Shown here piece by piece: positions 36,659 to 46,414 of a stretch of DNA of 64,000 nt. Numbering within the stretch: the first letter of the stretch is position 1; every line of letters starts with the position of its first letter. Where the stretch lies: positions 496,001 through 560,000 of the forward strand of contig CAWAVW010000004.1 in NCBI GenBank assembly GCA_963785585.1. The letters are read 5' to 3'. The DNA is from Palsa-295 sp963785585 (GTDB taxonomy: Bacteria; Acidobacteriota; Terriglobia; Acidiferrales; UBA7541). Under the pieces are notes generated by a model that was not told the origin of the DNA, did no database searches, and worked only from the letters and a program-made list of their open reading frames with translations. Both the position numbers and the translations under genes were made by a program.

Positions 36659-38557
36659 TTAATTATTGCCGATCCAACTGTCGTACATCGCCTTCTGCTC
36701 GTCGGTGGGGTGTTCCATTGGCTTGAGAGTGTACGTCGGGTTCGGATTCGCCGCGAGCGCGATGGTGAAATCGCGAAACTCGCCGAGGCGCAGGACGGTA
36801 ATCTTTACGGTGTCTCCGGGCTTGTGCGCCGCGATTGCTTTCGAGAAGCCGTCGGGATCGGTGACGCGGCCGTCGATCGCATAAATCAAATCGTTGAAAT
36901 CGAGGCCGCCCGAATCCCCCGGTCCGCCGGGCGTGACGTTTTGAATTTTTACGTGCGCGTCGTCGCTCGCGACGGTGGAGAGGCCAATCCAGGCTTTCGT
37001 GTCGTCGATCTTCTTTTCCACCGAAATTCCCGCATACGCAAAATACTGCTCGTAGGGAATCGGTTCCTTGCCGGAAATGTACTTCGAGAAAAGCGGACCT
37101 ACGTCCGTTCCGGCGATTTCCGACGCCGCTTTCACCGCGTCGTCGGGCTGAAACCCGGGTTTGGGCAGGGCGTAACGCGAGTAGAGAAGGCGCATCCAGT
37201 CGTCGAGAGACTTTTGATTTTTGGTGTCGTGCCGGATCGCAAAGTCCAAAACGTGGCCCATCAACTGGCCGCCGTCGTAATACGAATAGTACGTGTTTCG
37301 CAGGTTGTTCTCCTGCTGGACGGTATTGCGCGAATACCACGTGTCCCAACTGGTGTCCTCGATGCTTCGCTCGCTGCGGCCCGGCTCCGCTTCGAATCTC
37401 GTGATCAGCTGGCCGATGTTGTCCAGATATTGGGCGGGGGTGATCAGTCCGGCGCGCAAAAGCGACAAGCTGCCGTAATAGCTCGTGAGGCCTTCGGAAA
37501 TCCAGAGCGACGGGGTGTGCACCATCTGGGAATAATCAAACGGCCCGAGCGGCAGGGGGCGCAGCCGCTTCACATTCCAGGCATGGAAAAATTCGTGAGC
37601 GGTGACAAACAGTTTCAGCATCGCCTGATCTCCATATCCCGGCGCCGGATCTTTCGAATCCCAGTCCTTGGCGAAATCGATTTGCGTCGAATTCAAATGT
37701 TCGAGGCCGCCGCCGGCCTTTGGCCACACGTGATAAATGAAGTAGTAGTCCTTGAACGGCGCGGCCTGCGTGCCCACGCCGGCTACCGGCTGCCACATCG
37801 TTACGATTTGGGCCACGGCCTTTTGCACGCCGTCCACGAAGGCCGCGAAGTCGGCTTTGCCAATGACGTCGTGCACGATGACGTGATACGTGGTTCCAAA
37901 AAGCTCGAAATCCTTTTCGGTGAAATCCGAGATTTCGATCGGCGCATCGGCAAACCAGTTGTAGTCCGCCGCGCGGAAAGTGCTCGTGCCGCCGGCCCCG
38001 GAAGGACTGCTCGAGGCGTGCTCCATTCCCGTTGCGATCTTCCATCCCGCGGGCGCGGCAATCGAAAGCTCGACGGGTCGTTCCTTGCCGCCGACGAGGT
38101 ACATCCAAACGGAAGGGCCGCCGATGAACGCATGGCGCTCGTTGTACTGCGCGATATTGTTCTGCAGGGTGTTGGCGAAAATCTGGTAAGACACCTTCAG
38201 TTCGTGCGCACCCGCCAGATCGATGCGCCAGGTCTGGCTGTCGGTTTTGCGCCACGCAAGAACCTTTCCGTCCGGAGCCGTCGCGCGAAAGCGCTGCACG
38301 TTCGCCGAATAATTCTGCAAGTAGTACGATCCCGGCGCCCAATCGGGCATGGCAAAGTCCACGGTCGCGCCCTTGAGATCGGCGGCGTGAATCGTGACGT
38401 CGATCAAATGCGTATTCGGACGTTCGAAGCTCAGCTCGTACCGCAGCGGCGAAGGCGACGGCGCGGCTGAGGCGGCGCCGCGAGCGCAGGCAACCGGAAA
38501 AACAGCGAGGACGACGAGCAGCAGGGAAGTGGAAAGACCGCGATTGAACATCAGCAT
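36659..38557 (-). CDS. Secreted M61-family glycyl aminopeptidase-like metalloprotease with PDZ domain
   Basis: The 632-residue product starts with a signal peptide ending near VACARGAASA, possibly a lipoprotein (VAC). An N-terminal beta domain is followed by the gluzincin motif HEFFHAWN (about residue 321) with a downstream Glu in WISEGLTSYYG, matching M61 peptidases. A C-terminal PDZ domain (VTPGGPGDSGGLDFNDLIYA) may recognise substrates. The product is probably periplasmic and cleaves small residues from peptides. Confidence 0.87.
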   Translation of the reverse strand: MLMFNRGLSTSLLLVVLAVFPVACARGAASAAPSPSPLRYELSFERPNTHLIDVTIHAADLKGATVDFAMPDWAPGSYYLQNYSANVQRFRATAPDGKVLAWRKTDSQTWRIDLAGAHELKVSYQIFANTLQNNIAQYNERHAFIGGPSVWMYLVGGKERPVELSIAAPAGWKIATGMEHASSSPSGAGGTSTFRAADYNWFADAPIEISDFTEKDFELFGTTYHVIVHDVIGKADFAAFVDGVQKAVAQIVTMWQPVAGVGTQAAPFKDYYFIYHVWPKAGGGLEHLNSTQIDFAKDWDSKDPAPGYGDQAMLKLFVTAHEFFHAWNVKRLRPLPLGPFDYSQMVHTPSLWISEGLTSYYGSLSLLRAGLITPAQYLDNIGQLITRFEAEPGRSERSIEDTSWDTWYSRNTVQQENNLRNTYYSYYDGGQLMGHVLDFAIRHDTKNQKSLDDWMRLLYSRYALPKPGFQPDDAVKAASEIAGTDVGPLFSKYISGKEPIPYEQYFAYAGISVEKKIDDTKAWIGLSTVASDDAHVKIQNVTPGGPGDSGGLDFNDLIYAIDGRVTDPDGFSKAIAAHKPGDTVKITVLRLGEFRDFTIALAANPNPTYTLKPMEHPTDEQKAMYDSWIGNN

Positions 38558-38575
38558 GTCCTTTCGATGAGAAAA

Positions 38576-39067
38576 TTATTTTACCTGGGCCGGATGCACC
38601 GGCTCCGCAGAATCACTGGTTTCCAGCAACTTATGACGCGCGCGATTTCGCCAGGTTACAAGACCCGCGGCAATTTGGGCCACGATCCCGCCGCAGGTGT
38701 CGATCAGCACGTCGCCCACCGCGGCCGTGCGGCCGGGCACAAACGACTGGTGATATTCGTCCAGCGCGGCGTAGCCGAGAATGAGCAAAATCGTGAGCAG
38801 AGCCCATCGCAGATGCATTCCTTTTTGCCCCGCTCGGAAACCGCGGAGAATCAAAAGGCTGAGAATGAAATATTCGGTGAGGTGACCGCATTTGCGGATG
38901 ATGTGATGGAAGAATTCGAGCCGATCGGGCGAAGCCTGGGGCATCAGCCAATGAAGGAAGGGAATGATGAAACGGCTGGTGTGTTCGCTGGTGAATACTC
39001 CGGTGGAAAAGCCGGAAATGACGACGGCCCACAACAAAGCGGGCCACCAGCGCTTCAGCCAGGCCAT
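38576..39067 (-). CDS. VanZ-like membrane protein
   Basis: The 163-residue product has four predicted membrane segments and the VanZ-like pattern RKCGHLTEYFILSLLI and ALDEYHQSFVPGRTAAVGDV with a following Asp/Gly motif. VanZ relatives influence sensitivity to cell-wall antibiotics, but most members are of unknown function. Its start is 64 bases from the guaB stop, and both are on the minus strand. Confidence 0.82.
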   Translation of the reverse strand: MAWLKRWWPALLWAVVISGFSTGVFTSEHTSRFIIPFLHWLMPQASPDRLEFFHHIIRKCGHLTEYFILSLLILRGFRAGQKGMHLRWALLTILLILGYAALDEYHQSFVPGRTAAVGDVLIDTCGGIVAQIAAGLVTWRNRARHKLLETSDSAEPVHPAQVK

Positions 39068-39130
39068 GCTAGAGGGCCCGTAAACCGGATGGGAATGGGA
39101 TGTGAAACGTGCGGCGCGCGGTGCTCGACA

Positions 39131-40591
39131 TTATTCGAGCCGGTAATTCGGCGCTTCGCGCGTGATGATGACGTCGTGGACGTGACTTTCGCGCAGCCCC
39201 GCCGACGAAATCCGGATGAACTGAGCGCGTTCCTGCAGCTCTTTCAGATTTTCGGCGCCGCAGTAGCCCATGCCGCTTTTCAGGCCGCCGACGAGTTGCT
39301 CGACAAGCGCCGCGAGCGGCCCTTTGTAGGGCACCTGGCCCTCGATGCCCTCGGGCACCGACTTTCCGCGCGCTGCACCTTCCTGGGCGTAACGGTCCGC
39401 CGATCCCGCTTCCATCGCGCCGAGTGAACCCATGCCACGATAGGACTTGAATGTGCGGCCCTGATACAAAATCGTCTCGCCCGGAGATTCCTCGGTGCCC
39501 GCGAACAAGCTGCCGATCATCACCGAGTTCGCGCCCGCGGCGATGGCTTTGGTGATGTCGCCGGAAAACTTGATGCCGCCGTCGGCGATCACCGGCACGC
39601 CGGTGCCTTTCGCGGCTTTGGTCGCCTCAATGATCGCCGTAATCTGCGGGACGCCCGCGCCGGTGACCACGCGGGTTGTACAAATCGAACCCGGTCCGAT
39701 GCCGACTTTCAATCCGTCCACGCCGAGCGCGATCAGATCCCGCGCGCCTTCCATGGTCGCGACGTTACCGGCCACGACTTCCAGCTCGGGCAACTTGCTC
39801 TTGATCGTCCGGATCGCGTCCATGACGCGCGTGCTATGCCCGTGGGAAGTGTCGATCGCCAGCACGTCCACTTTTTCGCGGGCCATTTCCTGGGCGCGTT
39901 CCAGAAAATCGCCCGTCGCGCCGATGGCCGCGCCGACCCGCAGGCGACCGTGATCGTCTTTCGTCGCGTTTGGAAACTCAATTTTCTTCTGGATGTCTTT
40001 CACGGTGATCAGGCCCTTCAAATTAAAATCGCTGTCCACGACCAGAAGTTTCTCGATGCGATGCTTCTGCAGGATTTTTTCCGCTTCTTCGAGAGTGGTT
40101 CCGACCGGAACGGTTACCAGGCTGTCTTTGGTCATCACCGCGCTTACGGGCTGGTCCAGATTGCGCTCGAAGCGGAGGTCGCGGTTGGTCATAATGCCGA
40201 CCAGCTTTGTGCCGCGGGTGACCGGCAGGCCCGACACTTTGTACTTGTTCATGATGTCGAGGGCTTGGCGAACCGAAATTTCCGGCGCGATCGTGATGGG
40301 ATCCACGATCATGCCGCTTTCCGAACGCTTGACGCGGTCCACTTCTTCCGCCTGCCGGTCGATCGTCATGTTCCGATGCACGAATCCGATGCCGCCCTGC
40401 CGGGCGATGGCAATGGCCAACCGGGCGTCCGTGACCGTATCCATGGCGGAAGCGACGATCGGAATATTGATCGCAATTTTTTTGGTCAGGCAGGTGCGGG
40501 TGTCGGTCTGCGTCGGCAGCACCGAAGACTTTCCCGGCAGGAGCAGCACGTCGTCAAACGTGAGCCCTTCGGGGATGGGACCGTCAATCAT
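39131..40591 (-). CDS. guaB: Inosine-5'-monophosphate dehydrogenase
   Basis: The 486-residue product oxidises IMP to XMP, the first step of GMP synthesis. The TIM barrel is interrupted by two CBS domains (about 93-205: MIVDPITIAPEISVRQAL, VPVGTTLEEAEKILQKH). The catalytic Cys304 is in GPGSICTTRVV, the IMP-binding DGGIKFSGDI and GSLFAGTEE are present, and the mobile flap RYAQEGAARGKSVPEG is intact. Its minus-strand promoter is at 40701-40729. Confidence 0.97.
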   Translation of the reverse strand: MIDGPIPEGLTFDDVLLLPGKSSVLPTQTDTRTCLTKKIAINIPIVASAMDTVTDARLAIAIARQGGIGFVHRNMTIDRQAEEVDRVKRSESGMIVDPITIAPEISVRQALDIMNKYKVSGLPVTRGTKLVGIMTNRDLRFERNLDQPVSAVMTKDSLVTVPVGTTLEEAEKILQKHRIEKLLVVDSDFNLKGLITVKDIQKKIEFPNATKDDHGRLRVGAAIGATGDFLERAQEMAREKVDVLAIDTSHGHSTRVMDAIRTIKSKLPELEVVAGNVATMEGARDLIALGVDGLKVGIGPGSICTTRVVTGAGVPQITAIIEATKAAKGTGVPVIADGGIKFSGDITKAIAAGANSVMIGSLFAGTEESPGETILYQGRTFKSYRGMGSLGAMEAGSADRYAQEGAARGKSVPEGIEGQVPYKGPLAALVEQLVGGLKSGMGYCGAENLKELQERAQFIRISSAGLRESHVHDVIITREAPNYRLE

Positions 40592-40826
40592 TGCTTCTCC
40601 TGTACGAAGAAATCGCCGCCGAACGGAAGTGCGCGCAGCAGGGCGGGTGAGAGGGTGTGGGAATGAACCTGTAGCCGAAATCCTTCATCGGTAATCCTCA
40701 ATTTTATGTGCATCGCCATATGAATGCAAGTTTGCTGCGCCGCGCGTCTCGCGCTCCCGATTCATTCGCGAGCTACCTGGCGCGTCGAACTTGCGCGACG
40801 CCCATCGAACCAATACCATAATCCAG
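40592..40826. promoter_or_regulatory. Divergent guaB / hydrolase intergenic region with guaB promoter
   Basis: On the minus strand TTGCAT (40729-40724) and TAAAAT (40706-40701) are spaced exactly 17 bases apart, about 110 bases upstream of the guaB start codon. I see no clear promoter for the plus-strand hydrolase. Confidence 0.7.
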
Positions 40827-41831
40827 GTGAAAGACTTCCGTCCGCTTGGGCCCCTCCGAAATCCTCACGCGATGACGCTCGCGTCCACGTTCTGGCGCCG
40901 CAGGGTCCGCCGCCTGGGCGAGAGCGTTGCGCGCGAATTCGAAACCGATCCCGGCACGAAGGTGCGCGGGCAGTGCCACTGGCAGCCGGATCCGCGGAAT
41001 CATCCGACGCTCGTGATTCTGCACGGCCTGGAAGGTTCGAGCGAATCCGGATACGCGCGCGGCACCGCCGAAAAAGCGTGGGTCGCGGGATTCAACGTGA
41101 TTCGCCTGAACCAGCGGAATTGCGGCGGCACCGAGACGCTCAGCCCGACTCTGTATCACTCCGGCCTGAGCCAGGATATTCGCAGCGTCGTTTTCGAATT
41201 GATCGAACGGGATCAGCTGCCCGAAATTTTTATCTCGGGCTACTCGATGGGCGGAAACCTGGTGCTCAAGATGGCGGGAGAACTTGGTGACGCCGCTCCT
41301 CCGGAACTGCGGGGTATCGCGGCCGTCGCTCCCGCGCTTGAACTGGCGGCATGCGCGGACGCGCTTGCGGAACCGCGGAATTTCATCTACGAGCATCACT
41401 TTGTGACGCGGCTGAAGCGCAGCATGAAGCGCAAAGCGCGGCTGTTTCCGGATCTCTACCCGATCGGCGAAGTGAAGGATTTCGAAAAGATCCGCACGGT
41501 GCGAGGATTCGACGACGCGGTGACGGCTCGTTTCTGCGGTTTTCAAGACGCGGAGGATTATTACCAGAGGTGCAGCGCATTGCGCGTGATCGCGAGCATT
41601 CGCCGGCCTACGCTGATTGTTACCGCGAAGAATGACCCGTTCGTGCCGATCGAACCGTTCCTGGATCCCGCTCTGCAGCAAAATCCGTTCATCCGGTTTT
41701 ATGCGCCGGACCACGGCGGGCACTGCGCTTTTATTTCGAGCGAAGGCGGCGACGAGCGTTTCTGGGCCGAAGCCCGCATTGTCGAATTCTGCAAAAGCCT
41801 TTCGCTGCTCGCGTCCAACGGCATTTCCTAG
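40827..41831 (+). CDS. YheT-like alpha/beta hydrolase
   Basis: The family-typical start DFRPLGPLRNPHAMTL favours GTG 40827. A TTG at 40791 gives 12 more residues; neither has a strong ribosome-binding site. The 334-residue product has an oxyanion-hole HGLEGSSES, nucleophile elbow GYSMGGN, acid in TAKNDPFVP and the catalytic His in DHGGHCAF, plus the NQRNCGGTE motif of the YheT/ABHD1-3 group. The substrate is unknown; relatives are esterases or lipases. The protein is cytoplasmic or membrane-associated. Confidence 0.85.
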   Translation: MKDFRPLGPLRNPHAMTLASTFWRRRVRRLGESVAREFETDPGTKVRGQCHWQPDPRNHPTLVILHGLEGSSESGYARGTAEKAWVAGFNVIRLNQRNCGGTETLSPTLYHSGLSQDIRSVVFELIERDQLPEIFISGYSMGGNLVLKMAGELGDAAPPELRGIAAVAPALELAACADALAEPRNFIYEHHFVTRLKRSMKRKARLFPDLYPIGEVKDFEKIRTVRGFDDAVTARFCGFQDAEDYYQRCSALRVIASIRRPTLIVTAKNDPFVPIEPFLDPALQQNPFIRFYAPDHGGHCAFISSEGGDERFWAEARIVEFCKSLSLLASNGIS

Positions 41832-43139
41832 CTAGGAGACCGGTTTTTCGAGCGACTGCTGAAAACCGGGCGTCAGCAGTTTTGCCGCGCCCGATTCGGA
41901 AATCACCATGTCGTCTTCGCAACGGACGCCGTACTGGCCCGCGACGTAAATGCCGGGTTCATTCGAAAACGTCATTCCAGGTTTCAAAACCGTGGTGTTT
42001 GCATGCACCAGATAGGGTGACTCATGCCCATCGAGGCCAATCCCGTGGCCGAGCCGGTGCTCGAAGTACTTGTAGCCCGGGCCAAATCCGGCATCGACGA
42101 TCACTTTGCGCGCGGCATCATCGACGGAGCCGCACTCGCGGCCTGCCGTTGCCGCGGCCAGCGCCGCATCCTGCGCGTTCCTTACAATTTCAAAAGCGCG
42201 CTGGAGCTGGTCCGGAGCCTTTCCGATAACGCCCATGCGAGTCACGTCCGATTGATATCCCTCGATCTCGGTGCCGTCGTCGATCATGACGCCGACGCCC
42301 TCGCGCAAGGTCTGCTCCTGGCGCGAGCCGTGTGGCAGGGAAGAGGAAGCACCGAATGTGACCGTCGCTTCGCCACGAAGTCCCATGCGGCTATACCCAC
42401 GCACGACCATGGTTGAGACTTCGCGCTGGGTCATTCCCTCGCGCAGTGACGCGAACGTGGCCTTGTAGACCGCGCAGGTGGCCTCGCAGGCCAGACGCAT
42501 CAACTCCAATTCGTGTTCGCTTTTCTGCGCGCGGCAGCCGACCGTGATTGGATTTCCATTTGTATAGTCGAGCGAAGGAACGGCGCGACGGAGGCCATCG
42601 AAAAAAACATAGGGCGTCGTCTCTTCGACGGCGACTCGTCCGGTGCGGATCGAGCGCTCCGCGAACCACTTCGACGCCACGGCGTACGGATCTTCGTCCT
42701 CCTGCCACACGCGCACGTCCACCGGCCAGCGAAGCTGCTCGCGAAGGCGCGCCTCTTCAAACGCCGGACAGACGATGAGCGCTTCGCCCTGGCGCGGAAT
42801 CACCAGCGCGAGGATGCGTTCGCTTGGCCACCAACTGACGCCCGTAAAGTATTTCAGAGTGGTTCCCGGCGTCACATAGAGGGCGTCGAATGCGGGCTTT
42901 GAGTCGCTCATCAACTGCTGGGCGCGCGAAAACTGCGCTTGAAACTCGGCGGTGGTGATTGGTTTGACCCGATCGCCGAGGGGCTTCAGGGCGTCGAACG
43001 CCGGCGGCAAGCTCGGCGCGGCGGTCTGCGGCTGTGGTTTCGCCGCGCGCGCCGCGGCGCCACCGAATGCCGCGGCAGCAGCCAGGCCTCCCGCTCCGAG
43101 CGATGCCGTGCGCAAAACCTCACGCCGCAAAAGTTTCAT
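41832..43139 (-). CDS. Tat-exported M24-family (Xaa-Pro peptidase-like) protein
   Basis: The start is ATG 43139, with GGAGG 7 bases upstream. An N-terminal RREVLRTASLGAGGLAAAAA twin-arginine signal and an Ala-rich region follow. The 435-residue product has a creatinase-like N-terminal domain and a pita-bread C-terminal domain with metal ligands in MIDDGTEIEGYQSDVTR, HRLGHGIGLDGHE, FSNEPGIY and RCEDDMVI. It probably cleaves Xaa-Pro dipeptides in the periplasm. It overlaps no neighbour; its start lies 46 bases from the kinase stop. Confidence 0.87.
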   Translation of the reverse strand: MKLLRREVLRTASLGAGGLAAAAAFGGAAARAAKPQPQTAAPSLPPAFDALKPLGDRVKPITTAEFQAQFSRAQQLMSDSKPAFDALYVTPGTTLKYFTGVSWWPSERILALVIPRQGEALIVCPAFEEARLREQLRWPVDVRVWQEDEDPYAVASKWFAERSIRTGRVAVEETTPYVFFDGLRRAVPSLDYTNGNPITVGCRAQKSEHELELMRLACEATCAVYKATFASLREGMTQREVSTMVVRGYSRMGLRGEATVTFGASSSLPHGSRQEQTLREGVGVMIDDGTEIEGYQSDVTRMGVIGKAPDQLQRAFEIVRNAQDAALAAATAGRECGSVDDAARKVIVDAGFGPGYKYFEHRLGHGIGLDGHESPYLVHANTTVLKPGMTFSNEPGIYVAGQYGVRCEDDMVISESGAAKLLTPGFQQSLEKPVS

Positions 43140-43185
43140 GAAATGTCCTCCGGCAAAGAGAAAGGGATTGCCCGGCAATCAAAAC

Positions 43186-46047
43186 TCAGTGGAAGTTCGA
43201 GATCAGTACCGCGTCCGTGACCGTGTTTCCGCGGGCGAAGACGATCTGCTTGCCGTCCGGCGAAAGCGCGTAACTGATGATTCGATCGGACGTGAAATTC
43301 GTGATTTGCCTGGGACGGCTGGCCGTCGCGCCGCCAACCGGCTGCGCCCATAAGTTCGAGACGCCCTCGGTGCGGACCGGATAAAGGAGCAAGCGGCCGT
43401 CCCTCGACCACGCGGTGAACGCCGTGCTGTCGGTGTTGAAATACGCTCCGGCGGGGGCGTCGTACACGTATTTGATTTCACCCGCAGGCAGGCCCAGCAC
43501 CGCGAGCTTTGCGGGGTTCGCCGGGTCGGGCTGATAGGAGACCGCGAGGGATGCGCCGTCCGGCGAAATTGCCGGCGCACCGTAGTTGCCGGTGGCAATC
43601 AATTGCGGCGTGCCGCCATCGATTCCGACTTTCATCAACGACGCCGTCTCGCCGTTGACAGACATATACACCAGGAATTTGCCGTCCGGCGAACAGCTCC
43701 CCATGAAATTCAACGGACCGGGGGAAACCGCGCGTATGTTCGAACCATCCACGTCGGCGCGATACACGAGGGATTTGGCATCCTTGCCCAGCCCCATAAA
43801 AATAAAGTGCGCCCCATCGCCGCAGGCTCTCGGCGCCAGAGCGGTGCCGTCGTTGAACTGGAAATCGCGAACGTTCGATCCGTCCGGATTCGCAAATGCC
43901 ATTCGCAGCGATCCGGCGGTGTAATAGGTGTAAATGATTTGATCGGGCGTGGGCCAGGCGACGCCCGCTTCGCCGTCGGCACGGCCGATACCGGAGGTGA
44001 TTTGCTTAGGCGCCGAAAAAGCGGAGCTGCCGGATCCTGCCGCGGAGATCCACAGACTGGACACCGCCGACCATTGGACGGTCGCCAGCGTGGCGCCGTC
44101 GCCGGTGATGCTCGCTCCCGCGTAATAATTCAAATCGTTGGTGATGCGGCGGGCTTCTCCATCGGGATAGGTCAACTCCCATATCTGGGAGTTGAATGTC
44201 GTTTTGTCCACTGGGGAGGTGAAGATCAGTCCCGAGTCATCGGGCAACCAGGAAAGACGCTGGAGATTCGCCCAGGTGCGGTTGCCGAGTTGCTTTTGCT
44301 CGTGGGTTTCGAGGTTGAACGTTTCGATCACATTTCCATTCGCCAAATTTTTGGGATCGCTCCGCGCAATGGCGATCAACTTTCCATCTTCCGACCAGCC
44401 GGGACCCACAGGCACCAGCAGGTCCGGAAACCGGACCGTCGCCAGCGTTTGTTCGTTGCCGCCGTCCAAATCGGCAGTGAGCAGCGCTGACGATTGGTTC
44501 TGGCTCGAATTCCGGATGAAGGCGAACTTCTTTCCGTCCGGCGAAAACGTGACGGCGCTGTCCACGTCTGTGATCACGTGGATCGGAGTACCGCCGAGCG
44601 AAGGGACCTTGAACAGGAAACCCAGGCCCGTCCCCGGTTCTACTTTGCGGTAGTACAAATAATTTCCATCGGGCGAAAATACGATGTCGCTGAGTTCGCC
44701 TTCCGATCCCGGAACGACTTGCGCCGTGCTGCCGGTGCCCACTTGGCGGACCCAAATCGCGTGACCGCCTTTTTCATCCCGTGTATAGGCCAGCCATTTC
44801 CCGTCGCGCGAAATCGTCACCGAATGAATGTTTCCCGTCGAAGTGATGGGAGAAATTTTCATCTGCATGAACGAGTCGGAAGTGTTCCTGGGCGACGGTT
44901 TTTCGGGTTTGTAGATCTTAAAATAGTAAAACGCCGAAGCGGCGAGCAACGCGATCAAGAGCCGCGCCCAGGGAGGCAGAGAGCGGAAGGCCGATTTGAT
45001 TCCCCATCCGCCTTCGTCCCGATCTCCGTCCCGATCGCCGCCGCGACCGCCGCCGCGAACCTCGGGTACCGACACCGACGCTGGGATCGCGGCGGTTTGC
45101 CACGTCGAATCCTTTTTTAGCGCCGGAGCGGCAGCCGTCCACGTCGTCGCCGAACTGCCCGCGCGTCCGGAATCCGCGTCGCGCTTCAGCCGCTTCAAGT
45201 CGCCGCGAAGCTCCGCGGCCGTCTGGTAGCGCAGGTCGCGATCTTTCTCGAGTGACTTGCCGACAATCTCTTCCAATTTCGCCGGAAGATTCGGGTTCAA
45301 GGTGCTCGGTGCCGCCGGTGTTCGATTCAAAATCGCGTCGAAGATCACTGCCGACGTGCTGCCGCTGAAGGCCGTCTGCCCGGTGGCCATTTCGTACAGC
45401 ACCGCGCCGAGGCTGAAAAGGTCGGTGCGGACGTCGAGGTCTTCTCCGCGCGCTTGCTCCGGAGACATATAGGAAATCGTGCCGATGGCCGAACCCGGGC
45501 TCGTGAGCAACAGATGGTCGCTGGTGGGCTGCGTGACGGCATCGCCGGCGCCGACGGTCTCCGCTGCCCGGCGCGTCGCGCCCTGCTTCGCCAGCCCGAA
45601 ATCCAAAATCTTCGCCTGCCCGCGGGTGGTGACAAAAATATTCGCGGGTTTGATGTCCCGGTGAATGATGCCACGCGAGTGGGCGGCGTCGAGAGCGTCG
45701 GCAATCTGGGCGCCGAGCTCGAGCAGGGAATCGGTGGCAATCGGCCGCCCACCGATTCTTTCGCGCAGAGTCTGGCCGTCGAGAACTTCCATCACCAGAT
45801 ACGGGCGCCCGTCATGCTCGCCCACGTCGTAAATGGTGCAGATATTCGGATGATTCAAAGAAGATGCGGCGCGGGCCTCGCGTTGGAACCGTTCGAGCGA
45901 AGCAGGGTCGCGCGCGAGATCTTCCGAGAGAAACTTCAGGGCGACTTGCCGGCCGAGGCGTGTATCTTCCGCGCGAAACACCTGGCCCATGCCGCCGCTT
46001 CCGAGCGGCTCGAGTATTTTGTAGTGAGAAATTGTGTCGCCGATCAT
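43186..46047 (-). CDS. Ser/Thr protein kinase with transmembrane segment and TolB-like propeller
   Basis: The start is placed at ATG 46047 (MIGDTISHYKILEPLGSGGM). The frame is open for 100 more codons upstream without a kinase feature, and the ribosome-binding site is weak. The 953-residue product has a Hanks-type kinase: GSGGMGQVF, a Lys in VALKF, HRDIKPANIF (about 128-137), DFGLA and SPEQARGE. One membrane segment (about 357-375, LLIALLAASAFYYF) leads to an extracytoplasmic beta propeller with repeated SPDGK motifs as in TolB/PD40. It probably senses an envelope signal and phosphorylates cytoplasmic targets. Confidence 0.92.
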   Translation of the reverse strand: MIGDTISHYKILEPLGSGGMGQVFRAEDTRLGRQVALKFLSEDLARDPASLERFQREARAASSLNHPNICTIYDVGEHDGRPYLVMEVLDGQTLRERIGGRPIATDSLLELGAQIADALDAAHSRGIIHRDIKPANIFVTTRGQAKILDFGLAKQGATRRAAETVGAGDAVTQPTSDHLLLTSPGSAIGTISYMSPEQARGEDLDVRTDLFSLGAVLYEMATGQTAFSGSTSAVIFDAILNRTPAAPSTLNPNLPAKLEEIVGKSLEKDRDLRYQTAAELRGDLKRLKRDADSGRAGSSATTWTAAAPALKKDSTWQTAAIPASVSVPEVRGGGRGGDRDGDRDEGGWGIKSAFRSLPPWARLLIALLAASAFYYFKIYKPEKPSPRNTSDSFMQMKISPITSTGNIHSVTISRDGKWLAYTRDEKGGHAIWVRQVGTGSTAQVVPGSEGELSDIVFSPDGNYLYYRKVEPGTGLGFLFKVPSLGGTPIHVITDVDSAVTFSPDGKKFAFIRNSSQNQSSALLTADLDGGNEQTLATVRFPDLLVPVGPGWSEDGKLIAIARSDPKNLANGNVIETFNLETHEQKQLGNRTWANLQRLSWLPDDSGLIFTSPVDKTTFNSQIWELTYPDGEARRITNDLNYYAGASITGDGATLATVQWSAVSSLWISAAGSGSSAFSAPKQITSGIGRADGEAGVAWPTPDQIIYTYYTAGSLRMAFANPDGSNVRDFQFNDGTALAPRACGDGAHFIFMGLGKDAKSLVYRADVDGSNIRAVSPGPLNFMGSCSPDGKFLVYMSVNGETASLMKVGIDGGTPQLIATGNYGAPAISPDGASLAVSYQPDPANPAKLAVLGLPAGEIKYVYDAPAGAYFNTDSTAFTAWSRDGRLLLYPVRTEGVSNLWAQPVGGATASRPRQITNFTSDRIISYALSPDGKQIVFARGNTVTDAVLISNFH

Positions 46048-46414
46048 CGATTTGGTCGCCGGTTTGTTCGCAGGTTTGTTCGCGCACGCAATCGTAAACA
46101 ACTCACGCCGCGCGCGCAAGCAGCCAAACTCCGCTCGATGGAGAGGCCTCGGTAAATCGGCGCGGCGCGGACGGCGCTGCGGAAAGAGAGTTGCGCGAAC
46201 TCGCGAGCGATGCGGCGACCAGAGGGAAAGTTGCTCGATCGAATCGTAGTGGAATGTAGTGCCGCCTGAAGTGGCTGTTTTCATTACTCTTACTGTTTTC
46301 AGGCCCTTCAAGTTTTTTGCAACTTTCCGAACGTCGCTGGGTTTCATTCGCAGCGGTCAATTCGGGCACCTAGACCCGGTAATCATCCGAATCGCAATTT
46401 TAAGGAGAATCGCA
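46048..46414. other. Divergent kinase / lipoprotein intergenic region
   Basis: The 367 bases hold the in-frame but non-kinase-like extension of the kinase frame and a 6-base CCTGAA/TTCAGG inverted repeat at about 46265-46303. I found no promoter that I would trust, although both flanking genes must start here. Confidence 0.4.

Noticed and set aside
36410..38470. A 686-codon plus-strand frame opposite the M61 peptidase gene
   Set aside because: Shadow of a gene with a clear HEFFH motif and signal peptide; the antisense product has no family.
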